NCBI GenBank assembly: GCA_946491915.1
Contig: CAMLYR010000056.1
Span: forward strand, 1-9,277
Source: an uncultured Clostridium sp.
GTDB lineage: Bacteria; Bacillota_A; Clostridia; TANB77; CAG-508
Length of the DNA stretch: 9,277 nt
Direction: 5' to 3'
Both the position numbers and the translations under genes were made by a program. The notes beneath the pieces were generated by a model. It saw only the letters and a list, made by a program, of their open reading frames with translations, ran no database searches and was not told where the DNA came from. Below, piece by piece: positions 1 through 7,522 of this stretch (its first letter is position 1; each line of letters begins with the position of its first letter).

Positions 1-180
1 TTTTCCTTATATTTCTATATTTTTATTGCGAAAAATTTTTATTCTTTTTTACTGACTCCATGATTAATTTTTTTGTACTATTCAGTTATTTGTCATACCA
101 AATCTTTAAAACAATATATAGATATTGTCAGAGATTGGTTATTATTTGATAATACAATTAGATTAAAATCAAATTAAAAA

Positions 181-221
181 TATGAGACTACAAGTTAATG
201 TAGTCCCATACTCTGTTTTTT
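181..221 (-). terminator. Intrinsic terminator downstream of the VanW gene
   Basis: The 12-bp arms 181-192 and 199-210 pair with one mismatch around the loop AGTTAA. On the minus strand the stem runs into TATTTTTAA, so it fits as the terminator about 80 nt past the VanW stop. On the plus strand a run of six T (216-221) follows after a 5-nt gap, so it may also stop plus-strand transcription entering from the left. The rest of 1-290 is AT-rich and shows no convincing gene; the only other structure seen is a 7-bp inverted repeat at 111-117/122-128. Confidence 0.65.
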
Positions 222-290
222 ATTTCTGTCCACTAAAGTGGGTTCACTTCATTAAAACGCCGTTTTCTATTCTATGTTTTTATTCATAAC

Positions 291-2204
291 CTACTCTATT
301 GTTTCAGTTTGTGTTTCTGCTTCCAATTCTTGTTCTGGTTCTTGTGTTTCTTCTGGTTTTTGTGTTGGTACTGTTTCTTCTGGAATTTCCTCTGTTGGTT
401 CATTGTTTGTTTCCGTATTGGCTGGAGGTGTTGTTGTAGATGAACTTTGATTAGAATTACTTGATGATGTTCCTCTTTTTACAATTCTTTGCATTGCACT
501 ATAGGTATCTGTTGAAAGTAATTTTGTTGAAACAACTTTTCCATTTAACATTTTTGTCATATATGTTTTGCAAACTAATCCATTTGTTCCCTTCTGTGTT
601 ACTACTTCTTTGCCCGTTGATAAACTTGAATCTTCCACATATTTAGTTGTATATGGTATGGTTGATATAACATCTGTTCTAAATGAATATGTATATTCTC
701 TATCTGCTTCTTTTATTCCATATACAGAAACAGTTGCAACGCCTCCTTTAGCAGATGCCACAAGTCTTACCGGATACGTTCTTGTATTTTTAAATCTAAA
801 ATCTGTTAAACCATATACAACTGTTGCATCTCTTCCTTTATCAACATATGATGTAACAAATTGATGATTTCTTCTTTCTACAATTTCCATATCTGACATC
901 AAAGCTGCATTATATAATGTTGAAGAAATTTGGCAAATACCTCCACCTAATCCATCTACCACTTGACCATTTTCATATATTTTTCCATTTCTATAACCTG
1001 CCGCATATGTTCTTGGACCTAATGCTGCATTATATGAAAAGGTTTCTCCTGGCATGATAACTTTTCCATTTAGCTTTTTACAGGCTAATACTAAATTTGT
1101 CGTTCTATCTTTATCACTAGCATCATATCTTGTAGAAAATGTTGATAATCTGTCTGGGAATGCTTCTGTTCCGATATCTTCTAATGTTACATTTGGCTTT
1201 GTTATTATTAATTCTATCACATATTCATCTTTTACTTCAGATGCAATAATTTCTTTCGCCTTTTCTACATCAAAATCGATTCCTTCTACTTCTGGATAAA
1301 CTGTAAAAGGATCTTTAGTATAATAGGCATCTTTTGGTTCCTGATAAATTTCACTATGTATTTTATCAACATCAATTTCTTGTGGCGTTTTTGTTTCCAC
1401 AGGAATTTGTATCACATTTTCTGTCTCATGAATATCATTTAGCATTTCTTTTACTTTTGATAAAAGTGTATCTGTGTTGATAGCCACTCCTTCTTTTCCT
1501 CTAGTGATAATTAATTCATCCTCTTCTATACTATATCCAGAATCTATCATGATTCCTGGTAAATTAGCTCCAATATCATTAATGGTTTGTTTTGTTGTCT
1601 CTTCGTTCATTACCATATCTACATCAAAATCTCTTTTACCAATTAATGTTCCTAATATATGATAATTGTTAATAAATATATTTCCATTTCTTCCTAATGA
1701 ATATGCTTCATTTACTGCTTTTTCTATATCATACTTCACTTCCATTAATGTTGGATTTAATTCTGATTCAAAATCTTGATATTGTAGCATAATATTATTT
1801 TTCATCTTTTCACTATATGTTGTTTCCATTTTTGCCATTGCTTCTTCTTTTGTTAATCCTGAAACTTCTACACCTTTGATTGTAACACCACTAATGATTT
1901 TTTCATTATTGATATTCGTTAATGCAAATACAGTAGAAAAAATTAATGTTACAAGAGCAACGATGATAACAGCAATAATGATTTTTTTAACTTTTTTAGT
2001 TTGTTTTTTTTCAGTTTTATTTTCTTCTTTTTTACTTTTCTTTTTTTCGTCTACTTCTTCAGATTTTTCTTTTTCATCTTGTATGATTTCTTTTTTGTTT
2101 TCCTCTTCCTTTATTGATTCTACTTCGTGATTTTCTTCTTGTGTCTTTTCTTTCATTTCTTCTTTTGGCTCCAAATCTTTCGCCTCCATTAAATCTTCTT
2201 TCAT
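291..2204 (-). CDS. VanW family membrane protein with YoaR-like and G5 domains
   Basis: Envelope protein of 637 aa. Residues 1-74 form a highly charged Glu/Lys cytoplasmic tail, followed by one membrane segment (about 75-97, IIIAVIIVALVTLIF), so most of the protein lies outside the membrane. A YoaR-like putative peptidoglycan-binding region follows (about 100-340). The VanW domain (about 352-485) shows the family signature STRYDAS, GETFSYN and GLGGGICQISSTLYNAAL (418-435). A G5 domain is likely at about 500-577, then a Ser/Thr/Pro/Glu-rich tail (580-637) that could act as a wall-spanning spacer. VanW occurs in some vancomycin-resistance clusters, but the family is widespread, its biochemical role is unknown, and no van genes are present here, so resistance should not be inferred. 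The start is supported by AAGGGG (2213-2218), 8 nt upstream; Met6 is an alternative. It is a stand-alone unit divergent from the CBM25 gene. Confidence 0.9.
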   Translation of the reverse strand: MKEDLMEAKDLEPKEEMKEKTQEENHEVESIKEEENKKEIIQDEKEKSEEVDEKKKSKKEENKTEKKQTKKVKKIIIAVIIVALVTLIFSTVFALTNINNEKIISGVTIKGVEVSGLTKEEAMAKMETTYSEKMKNNIMLQYQDFESELNPTLMEVKYDIEKAVNEAYSLGRNGNIFINNYHILGTLIGKRDFDVDMVMNEETTKQTINDIGANLPGIMIDSGYSIEEDELIITRGKEGVAINTDTLLSKVKEMLNDIHETENVIQIPVETKTPQEIDVDKIHSEIYQEPKDAYYTKDPFTVYPEVEGIDFDVEKAKEIIASEVKDEYVIELIITKPNVTLEDIGTEAFPDRLSTFSTRYDASDKDRTTNLVLACKKLNGKVIMPGETFSYNAALGPRTYAAGYRNGKIYENGQVVDGLGGGICQISSTLYNAALMSDMEIVERRNHQFVTSYVDKGRDATVVYGLTDFRFKNTRTYPVRLVASAKGGVATVSVYGIKEADREYTYSFRTDVISTIPYTTKYVEDSSLSTGKEVVTQKGTNGLVCKTYMTKMLNGKVVSTKLLSTDTYSAMQRIVKRGTSSSNSNQSSSTTTPPANTETNNEPTEEIPEETVPTQKPEETQEPEQELEAETQTETIE

Positions 2205-2232
2205 AACATCTTCCCCTTTTCATTCTCTTTAA

Positions 2233-2261
2233 ATATTATCATATTCTTGTTTTTTTGACAA
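2233..2261 (-). promoter_or_regulatory. Sigma-A-type promoter for the VanW gene
   Basis: On the minus strand, TTGTCA (2261-2256) is followed after 17 nt by TAATAT (2238-2233). This puts the transcript start near 2226, about 22 nt before the ATG and just upstream of the AAGGGG site. Confidence 0.5.
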
Positions 2262-2400
2262 TATATTTATATGGTTTAGATTAGATTTTATTTGCTTATA
2301 TATCTTATTCAATTTTGCTTTTCCTCATTCACATATTTATTACAAAATAGTTACAATTTGATTACATTTTCAATATTTTGTTTATTTTTAGAAAAAATAC

Positions 2401-2429
2401 TTGAACAATGTAAAATTTAATATTATAAT
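2401..2429 (+). promoter_or_regulatory. Sigma-A-type promoter for the CBM25 gene
   Basis: TTGAAC (2401-2406) is followed after 17 nt by a perfect TATAAT (2424-2429). The predicted start near 2436 leaves a leader of about 30 nt containing the AGGAGAG ribosome binding site (2451-2457). Confidence 0.65.
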
Positions 2430-2464
2430 GTTTTTAGCAAAAGATAAATAAGGAGAGTTAAAAG

Positions 2465-2941
2465 ATGGAATTAACAAAGAATATTTTTTTTAATACTGAC
2501 AAATTAGTTGAAAATACAAGAGTTAAAATTTCATATACAGGACAATTATTTCAAAATGGTTCTAAAGAAGTATCTATTCATTATGGTTTTGGTGATAATT
2601 GGGATAATGTAAATGATGTTGTTATGGAAAAAACAGATTTAGGATTCCAAGCCGAAATCACATTAGGAGAAGGAAATACTTTTAATTTCTGCTTTAAAGA
2701 TGAAAACGATAACTGGGATAATAATGACGGTCAAAATTATATATTTAATTTAGAAAAACTTCCAACAGAATTATTGGTTTTGGATGATGAACCTGTATCA
2801 CTAGGTTCGCCTAAAAAACTAAGAAGAGCTTATTTATGGAGTAAAAAAATTCGTTTAGCTGTATACAAAATTATTACATATCTTCCAAAAATCATTTCTG
2901 GAAACTATAAGAAAAAAGCAACAAATAATAATGAAGAATAA
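2465..2941 (+). CDS. Small cytosolic starch/glycogen-binding (CBM25-like) protein
   Basis: Protein of 158 aa with no signal peptide. Residues about 15-95 look like a family 25 carbohydrate-binding module: HYGFGDNWDN (39-48, Trp46) followed by NDNWDNNDGQNYIF (81-94, Trp84). This matches the paired-Trp and WDNN-N-Y pattern of CBM25, which binds alpha-1,4-glucans. The C-terminal third (about 118-150) is basic and could form an amphipathic helix (RAYLWSKKIRLAVYKIITYL), ending in a polar KKKATNNNEE tail. There is no catalytic domain, so a binding or tethering role on internal glucan is inferred, not shown. The ATG has AGGAGAG 7 nt upstream, and the gene has its own promoter and terminator. The CBM assignment rests on motif recognition only. 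Confidence 0.8.
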   Translation: MELTKNIFFNTDKLVENTRVKISYTGQLFQNGSKEVSIHYGFGDNWDNVNDVVMEKTDLGFQAEITLGEGNTFNFCFKDENDNWDNNDGQNYIFNLEKLPTELLVLDDEPVSLGSPKKLRRAYLWSKKIRLAVYKIITYLPKIISGNYKKKATNNNEE

Positions 2942-2946
2942 AGTAT

Positions 2947-2976
2947 AAGAGGCTTTCATGCAAAAGCCTCTTTTTT
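2947..2976 (+). terminator. Intrinsic terminator of the CBM25 gene
   Basis: A perfect 10-bp stem (AAGAGGCTTT 2947-2956 with 2963-2972) has a CATGCA loop and runs into six T, 6 nt after the stop codon. The next gene is convergent, so the hairpin may also help end its transcript, although the minus strand lacks a good U-run. Confidence 0.9.
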
Positions 2977-2986
2977 GTTTTTGTTT

Positions 2987-3015
2987 GGGTGAATTGGGAC
3001 CAGGTCAATTGATCC
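2987..3015. repeat. GC-richer quasi-palindromic segment (REP-like candidate)
   Basis: GGGTGAATTGGGACC and AGGTCAATTGATCC lie side by side between two convergent genes. The core AATTG-GG-ACC-A-GGT-CAATT is a dyad interrupted by two extra bases. Its composition contrasts with the AT-rich surroundings and resembles interspersed GGGAC/GTCCC palindromes in other clostridial genomes (from memory). Only one copy is seen here, so calling it a repeat is tentative. Confidence 0.3.
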
Positions 3016-3020
3016 TTTTC

Positions 3021-3749
3021 CTAAATTTCCCAACCTCCATTTATGGAAATGACTTGTCCTGTTGTAAAGTTATCTTCTATAAGCCATTCTATACATTTAG
3101 CAATATCTTCTGGTTTTCCTATTTTTACGAGTGGTGTTTCTTCTTTTATTTGTTCAATTTCTTCTTCTGAATATTTTTTATTCATATCTGTATCTATATA
3201 TCCAGGTGCTATTGAATTTACTCTTATATTGGAAGGTCCTAATTCTTTAGCCAAAGCTTTAGTCATTCCATCTATTCCTGCTTTTGTAGCAGAATATGCT
3301 ACTGCACAAGAACCTCCATGAATACCATAAATAGATGAAATATTAATAATACAACCATCTTTTTGATGTAACATATATTTGATAACTTCCTGTGTTGTAC
3401 AAAAAACAGAATATAGATTTACTTTCATAACATTATTCCAATCTTCATCTGTAATATCTTGAAACATTTTTTCTTGATCAATTCCAGCATTATTAATAAG
3501 TATATCAATTCTTCCATATCTTTTTACTGTATAATCAACCATTGCTTTTACTTGTTCCCTTCTAGATACATCTGCTTTAAAAATATCTATCAAAATATTT
3601 TCTTTTTCTAATTCCTCTTTTAATTTTTTTGCTTTTTCTTCAGAGTGATGATAATTTGCAATTACTTTTATATTTTTCCTCGCTAAAGCTTCTACAATCG
3701 CTTTTCCGATTCCTCTTGAACCACCTGTTACAATTGCTACCTTTTCCAT
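3021..3749 (-). CDS. FabG-like short-chain dehydrogenase/reductase, possibly EF-P 5-aminopentanone reductase
   Basis: A 242-aa classical SDR. The cofactor-binding Gly motif TGGSRGIG is at residues 8-15, NNAG at 86-89, and the catalytic tetrad is Asn111, Ser139, Tyr152 and Lys156 (YSATK). No acidic residue follows the second strand (ANYHHSEE), which favours NADP(H). PG at 182-183 and the GG-W-E-I end are typical. FabG reduces 3-ketoacyl-ACP in fatty-acid synthesis, but no other fab gene is nearby. The stretch SSIYGIHGGSCAVAYS recalls the G-(A/G)-S-C-x-V-A-Y-S motif of YmfI-type reductases, which act on the 5-aminopentanone modification of elongation factor P; that assignment is a guess from motif memory. 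The ribosome site GAGGT (3756-3760) lies 6 nt from the ATG. It lies 73 nt behind the membrane-protein gene but has a promoter of its own. Confidence 0.9.
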   Translation of the reverse strand: MEKVAIVTGGSRGIGKAIVEALARKNIKVIANYHHSEEKAKKLKEELEKENILIDIFKADVSRREQVKAMVDYTVKRYGRIDILINNAGIDQEKMFQDITDEDWNNVMKVNLYSVFCTTQEVIKYMLHQKDGCIINISSIYGIHGGSCAVAYSATKAGIDGMTKALAKELGPSNIRVNSIAPGYIDTDMNKKYSEEEIEQIKEETPLVKIGKPEDIAKCIEWLIEDNFTTGQVISINGGWEI

Positions 3750-3783
3750 ATTTTTACCTCTTTTTCTTTTATTTTACTTTTCC

Positions 3784-3812
3784 ATTTTACCATTTTTCGC
3801 TATAAATAGCAA
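3784..3812 (-). promoter_or_regulatory. Probable promoter for the SDR gene
   Basis: On the minus strand TTGCTA (3812-3807) is followed after 17 nt by TAAAAT (3789-3784), within the 73-nt gap before the reductase. This suggests that the reductase can be transcribed independently of the frameshifted gene upstream. Confidence 0.45.
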
Positions 3813-3822
3813 TCTACTTTCT

Positions 3823-5507
3823 TTACGATTTAAATTTACTCCTCTTGTATTTTTTTGCAATTTTAAATACAATCATACTAATTAATGTCATTCCAGAAAT
3901 GATTTTTGATATTGTCATTAAATTTGTTCCTACATATTCGACAACAACTTCTGAACTTGACATTTCGGGCAAAGAAACTGCCAAAAAACCATTTTCACTT
4001 TCAAAACTTTCTACTTTTTCACCATTTACAATTATTTTATATCCTGGATAATATATATATGGAAATTCTACAATCGTTCCATTTTCTAAAGCACTTATCT
4101 TACAAGTTAAATTTTGACCCTTTTTATTTACTTCTTTAATCTCTCCGCTACCTTTTATCATATATACTGTATCTTCTCTTGTTCTTATATATTCTCTGTT
4201 GTCATTACTTTTTAGAGGTAAATATTCTCCTTTTCCCATTCCAATAATGGCCTCAGTTTTATTTTCTGTAACTTTTCCTATAGTATATCGATTAATATCT
4301 CTAATGTCTTGTTCTTCTGGTAATAATGGCTTAAATAATGCCAAATATAAAATAAAGATTGTAGAAATCACAATAATATCTTTATAATTAAATTTCTTTA
4401 TCAGCATATTCATATTAATTGCACAAATTATAGCCAAGAAGAAATTTGAAAATAATAGCATTCTCCATTTAAATTGTATAATTTGAAAAATATCTTCAAA
4501 TATTCCCCATGGGAATTCTTTTATTGTTACTACAGTAGATAATATCCCTAAAATTAAAAATAAAATATATTCTTTTCTATATTTCTTATCAATTCCTTTT
4601 TTAATTGCCAATATGGATAAACAAAGCATAATTAAAATTGGTATTCCAACTTCGAATACATATGTTGTATCTCCTTTTGTGTCTGTATATAATAATGTTT
4701 TTATATCTAATCCGCTTTCATATAAGGATTTTGTAGTTGCCATGCTATCTTCTTGATATACCGCATAATCTGCTGAAAAATAAGTTTCCACCATAGGTAT
4801 CCAGAAAAATGCACTGATTCCAAGAATACATAATACGGAAATTCCCAATTGTTTTAAGATCTCTTTATCTTTTAATTTTACAATATTCACACATACATAA
4901 ATACTAGCTATAATAGCTGTTAGCATTGTCATTAAAGTATGTGTCAAAATTAGACCGAATTGCTCCTATGCATAATATCCAACTACCTTTTTCTTTTTCA
5001 AATATTTTATATAACCCTAAAAATATTAAAGGAATAAAAATATAACTTAAAAATTCTCCTAGGGCATTTCTAATATACATATCATTTAAATGATATGGCA
5101 TTAATATATATAAAATTGCTGCAAGATTTCCAGCTTCTTTACTTTTGGTTAGTTTATTCACAAAGCAATACATGGTTATTCCGAGAAAGAAAAAGTCCTA
5201 TAAATAAAGTGAATTTATATCCTCCAATAAAGGTGGTGGTTATATATTGACCAATCAAAATGAATATGGTTGAAAAATTTCCATAAAATAAATCCCAGCT
5301 ATATCCAAATCCATTTGTCAAGCTAGATAAAACTTCTGTATGTTCTCCATTTACAATTGATAAATAAGTTGCATATGCTCTAGCAATATGTTGAATTCCA
5401 TCATCATAATATACATTTAAATCTTTTTTTAAAAGAGGAATAGATGCAATTATAGATACTACTAAAATGATGAAAATATATTTATATTTTTTTATTTTTT
5501 CTTTCAT
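3823..5507 (-). CDS. YfhO/PTPS-related polytopic membrane protein, interrupted by two +1 frameshifts
   Basis: Three overlapping minus-strand frames (5507-5154, 5173-4904, 4957-3823) form one 560-aa protein if one base is skipped at 5183 and one at 4957. The ATG at 5507 is chosen because AAAGGA (5515-5520) lies 7 nt upstream; the ATG at 5540 has no ribosome site. The N-terminus has a membrane segment and then YYDDGIQHIARAYATYLSIVNG, resembling the first outer loop with acidic residues of GT-C-type transferases. Many further membrane segments follow, including LAAILYILMPYHLNDMYIRNAL. The C-terminal outer beta-rich part carries YYPGYKIIVNGEKV as in YfhO-like proteins, then a last membrane helix and a basic end. 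Glycosyl transfer to an envelope polymer is inferred from family resemblance only. It could be a recoded gene, a pseudogene or an assembly artefact; the internal start at 4947 is only a TTG with no role as a start. Confidence 0.8.
4955..4957 (-). other. Second +1 frameshift site (ATT CGG T)
   Basis: In the incoming frame the codons read GGA GCA ATT CGG TCT and end in a stop at 4904. Skipping the C (4957) gives ATT GGT CTA ATT TTG, i.e. CIGAIGLILTHTLMTM, which continues into the long downstream frame and fits a membrane helix with Gly184. AGGAG lies 2 nt before the ATT codon, reminiscent of the stimulatory Shine-Dalgarno in the prfB frameshift. Confidence 0.7.
5181..5183 (-). other. First +1 frameshift site (TCT CGG A)
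   Basis: The incoming frame reads CTT TCT CGG AAT and stops at 5154-5156. Skipping the C (5183) gives TCT GGA ATA ACC ATG TAT, i.e. LFLSGITMYCFVNKL. A Gly in LSG-x-x-MY is what I expect for this family's second helix region. No homopolymer is present, so a simple slippage error is not the obvious cause. Confidence 0.7.
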
Positions 5508-5579
5508 TTGAATTTCCTTTCTTTTATTTAAGGTAAACATTTAAAACTTTCAGTTTTTTACTTTTATAGCTTATCATAA

Positions 5580-5608
5580 ATTATAGAAAAAATATAGATA
5601 TGTTTTAA
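5580..5608 (-). promoter_or_regulatory. Possible promoter of the YfhO-like gene
   Basis: A perfect TATAAT (5585-5580, minus strand) is preceded after 17 nt by the weak -35 TTAAAA (5608-5603). It would give a leader of about 65 nt. Confidence 0.35.
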
Positions 5609-5634
5609 TGAAATAAAAATCTAAATATAAATAA

Positions 5635-5658
5635 AAAGATAGAAATTAATCTATCTTT
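5635..5658 (-). terminator. Terminator of the sigma/anti-sigma operon
   Basis: A perfect 9-bp stem (AAAGATAGA 5635-5643 with TCTATCTTT 5650-5658) has a 6-nt loop. On the minus strand it ends in CTTTTTATTT, about 36 nt past the stop at 5695. The stem is AT-rich and so modest in stability. Confidence 0.65.
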
Positions 5659-5694
5659 CTATAAGTATATTTTTCATATAAAATACATTTTCTT

Positions 5695-6840
5695 CTATTC
5701 TTCAAAATATGTGTGTGTTCCTCCTATTATTTCACCTGTTGTAGCATCTATAAAATAAATTTTTCCCATTCCCTCTTTTACATATTGATTATGATCCATG
5801 TAATCTTTCCATTCTGCATTATGTTCAATTTTTATTTTCCATACTTTCCTTGTTATATTTTCTGTTTTATAATATGTTTCATCTTCCATAGTACCTGTAA
5901 CATCATATTTATCATTTTCAAGTTGATAAATAAATGCATTCATTTTTTCTATTGATAAACTGCTTATTATATTCGTAATTTCATTAGGACTCAATTCTTG
6001 TTCTTTCTTTTTAGCAATATTGATAGCCTCTTCCTCAGTAATGACTACTGGGTTATTTTGATACGTATTATCAGTGCCTATTAAGATGGAGTTTAAATAT
6101 ATTTCTCCATTATAATTCAAAAAAGAAACATTAAATGATTCGTTTTTATTTGCTATACCATCATAGTATTTATAAAAATTTGCCCCTAATAATATATTTG
6201 TCTGATTTTCAAAACAATAATCTTGTGCAGTCGTTTTGGTTAAAGTATATTTTCCCTCTTCTATCCCTAATGTATTATAAATATCCGTTGCTACCTTACC
6301 AATTTCTTCATCTTTTAATTCTTGTGTGTTCAAATGCTTATATTTTAAATCCATATCATTAAAAGCAATAAAATCTCCTCCATTAGCATTTAATTGGACC
6401 ATAAGACCTTCTTCATATCCCCATTTCGTTTTTACCATATAATAACTGTCAACACCTTCATCATATCCTCTTTTTAATTCGATTCTATTTATGGTTTGGT
6501 TTTCATAACCTAATTTTTCTAATATTGCAATTCCTTTTTCTTTTGCTTCATTTTCACTAATTAATTCTTTCTTTTCTTCTTCTGTAACTTCTGCTGGTGG
6601 TAATTCATTTATCATTTCTTCTTCTGTATAACTTTTAGGCTCTTTCCATATTTTTTCATATAGATTTGTTGTAGCAAATACCACCCCTGTTCCTAATCCC
6701 AATACAACTAAAATAGTCGCAACAGATTTTGCTATTTTATTCATTTTTGGCATAGTATTTTCCTCCTTTTTAAATTCGGATATAGCTATTTTCATTTGTG
6801 ATTTTACAATTATATTTTCAATTATTTTATTTTCGTTCAT
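5695..6840 (-). CDS. Single-pass membrane protein with PepSY-like ectodomain, probable anti-sigma partner
   Basis: Protein of 381 aa. A short cytoplasmic N-terminus (about 1-36, MNENKIIENIIVKSQMK) precedes one membrane helix (about 38-57, SVATILVVLGLGTGVVFA). An outer region of about 320 aa follows and ends with VWKIKIEHN...IYFIDATTGEIIGG (333-374), the strand and turn pattern of PepSY/YcdB-like domains. It overlaps the end of the sigma-factor gene by 14 bp, and AGGGGG (within the sigma gene's last codons) lies 7 nt before the ATG at 6840. The in-frame ATG at 6846 is too close to that site to be favoured. Gene order, overlap and topology suggest a membrane-bound regulator of the sigma factor. 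The short N-terminus lacks a visible zinc-finger (HxxxCxxC) anti-sigma motif, so anti-sigma function is inferred from context alone. Confidence 0.75.
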   Translation of the reverse strand: MNENKIIENIIVKSQMKIAISEFKKEENTMPKMNKIAKSVATILVVLGLGTGVVFATTNLYEKIWKEPKSYTEEEMINELPPAEVTEEEKKELISENEAKEKGIAILEKLGYENQTINRIELKRGYDEGVDSYYMVKTKWGYEEGLMVQLNANGGDFIAFNDMDLKYKHLNTQELKDEEIGKVATDIYNTLGIEEGKYTLTKTTAQDYCFENQTNILLGANFYKYYDGIANKNESFNVSFLNYNGEIYLNSILIGTDNTYQNNPVVITEEEAINIAKKKEQELSPNEITNIISSLSIEKMNAFIYQLENDKYDVTGTMEDETYYKTENITRKVWKIKIEHNAEWKDYMDHNQYVKEGMGKIYFIDATTGEIIGGTHTYFEE

Positions 6841-7381
6841 AACCATACCCCCTTTTTTCTAATTCTTTCTTTAATTTTTTTCTTATTCTTGACAACCTTG
6901 ATTTTACTTTGATTTCTGATATATTAAGTTCCTTAGATATATCCTTTATTTTCTTTGAAGAATAGTAATAACTTGTAAATATCTTTCTATCTTCTTCTTT
7001 CATTTTTTCTAATTCTTCCATGATAATTCTTGTTTTTTCATGTTCTTCTGTTTTATCATAGACATTTGTATTATCCTGTATAGATTTTTCTAAAAATTCA
7101 ATATTTACGTTCTGATTTGTCATTGTTCTTTGCTTTTTCAAAATTAGATTTTTTGTTATTCCTGCAATATATGGTTTTATTTCTTTGCTTATATCTAATT
7201 TTTTCCTATTTTGCCATATTGCAAGAAATACATCTGAAGCAATTTCTTCTATATCTTCATTATTAAAGTTATATTTACTATTTTTTATAATAACAAAAAC
7301 ATATCCCACAAAGTCTTTTATGATATTTGCTATATCCATCTTTCCGTCAAAAATATATTCCTTTATTTTCTTATTACTCAT
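6827..7381 (-). CDS. ECF-type RNA polymerase sigma factor
   Basis: Protein of 184 aa with the two-domain ECF layout. The sigma2 region (about 15-85) includes DIEEIASDVFLAIWQNRKKLD for core binding and -10 recognition. A variable linker (about 86-118) is followed by sigma4 (about 121-175) with a helix-turn-helix KIKDISKELNISEIKVKSRLSRIRKKL for the -35 element. It should redirect RNA polymerase to a small regulon in response to an envelope signal sensed by the membrane protein encoded immediately downstream. The ATG is preceded by AAAGGAG at a spacing of 10 nt; the site lies in the palindrome GGAGCTCC (7388-7395), which might weaken ribosome access. The end is very basic (KKLKKELEKRGYGYERK). 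The exact ECF group cannot be told from the sequence alone. Confidence 0.88.
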   Translation of the reverse strand: MSNKKIKEYIFDGKMDIANIIKDFVGYVFVIIKNSKYNFNNEDIEEIASDVFLAIWQNRKKLDISKEIKPYIAGITKNLILKKQRTMTNQNVNIEFLEKSIQDNTNVYDKTEEHEKTRIIMEELEKMKEEDRKIFTSYYYSSKKIKDISKELNISEIKVKSRLSRIRKKLKKELEKRGYGYERK

Positions 7382-7415
7382 TTGTTTGGAGCTCCTTTTT
7401 TACATATCTATCTAC

Positions 7416-7444
7416 ATATTACCATTTTTTTGAGAAAGGTAACA
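7416..7444 (-). promoter_or_regulatory. Possible promoter of the sigma-factor operon
   Basis: On the minus strand TAATAT (7421-7416) lies 17 nt after TGTTAC (7444-7439), a poor sigma-A -35. An inverted repeat TTACC/GGTAA (7419-7423 and 7438-7442) spans the same place. A self-recognised ECF promoter or an operator is possible but not established. Confidence 0.3.
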
Positions 7445-7522
7445 TGTAAAATATCAACTTAACCTAATATAAAAATTAGAAATTGCAGTTGAATACTACA
7501 GAGCCTTGTTGTCTATTGCAAT

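Noticed and set aside
125..221. Possible plus-strand small RNA: TTGTCA-17-GATAAT at 125-153, then the hairpin at 181-210 with T-run at 216-221.
   Set aside because: The -10 is imperfect, the gap between stem and T-run is 5 nt, and the hairpin is already explained as the VanW terminator.
227..251. TGTCCACTAAAGTGGGTTCA resembles an IS3-type terminal repeat.
   Set aside because: No partner repeat, no transposase and no target duplication in the window; the resemblance is explained equally by short internal dyads (CCAC/GTGG).
461..2130. Several plus-strand open frames opposite the VanW gene.
   Set aside because: Ser/Thr/Phe/Leu-rich translations typical of antisense shadows of an AT-rich gene, without ribosome sites.
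4904..5173. Reading the middle and N-terminal pieces of the YfhO-like gene as separate short proteins.
   Set aside because: The middle ATG (5173) has no ribosome site, the pieces join without gap into one family-like protein, and the downstream piece starts at a TTG inside a helix.
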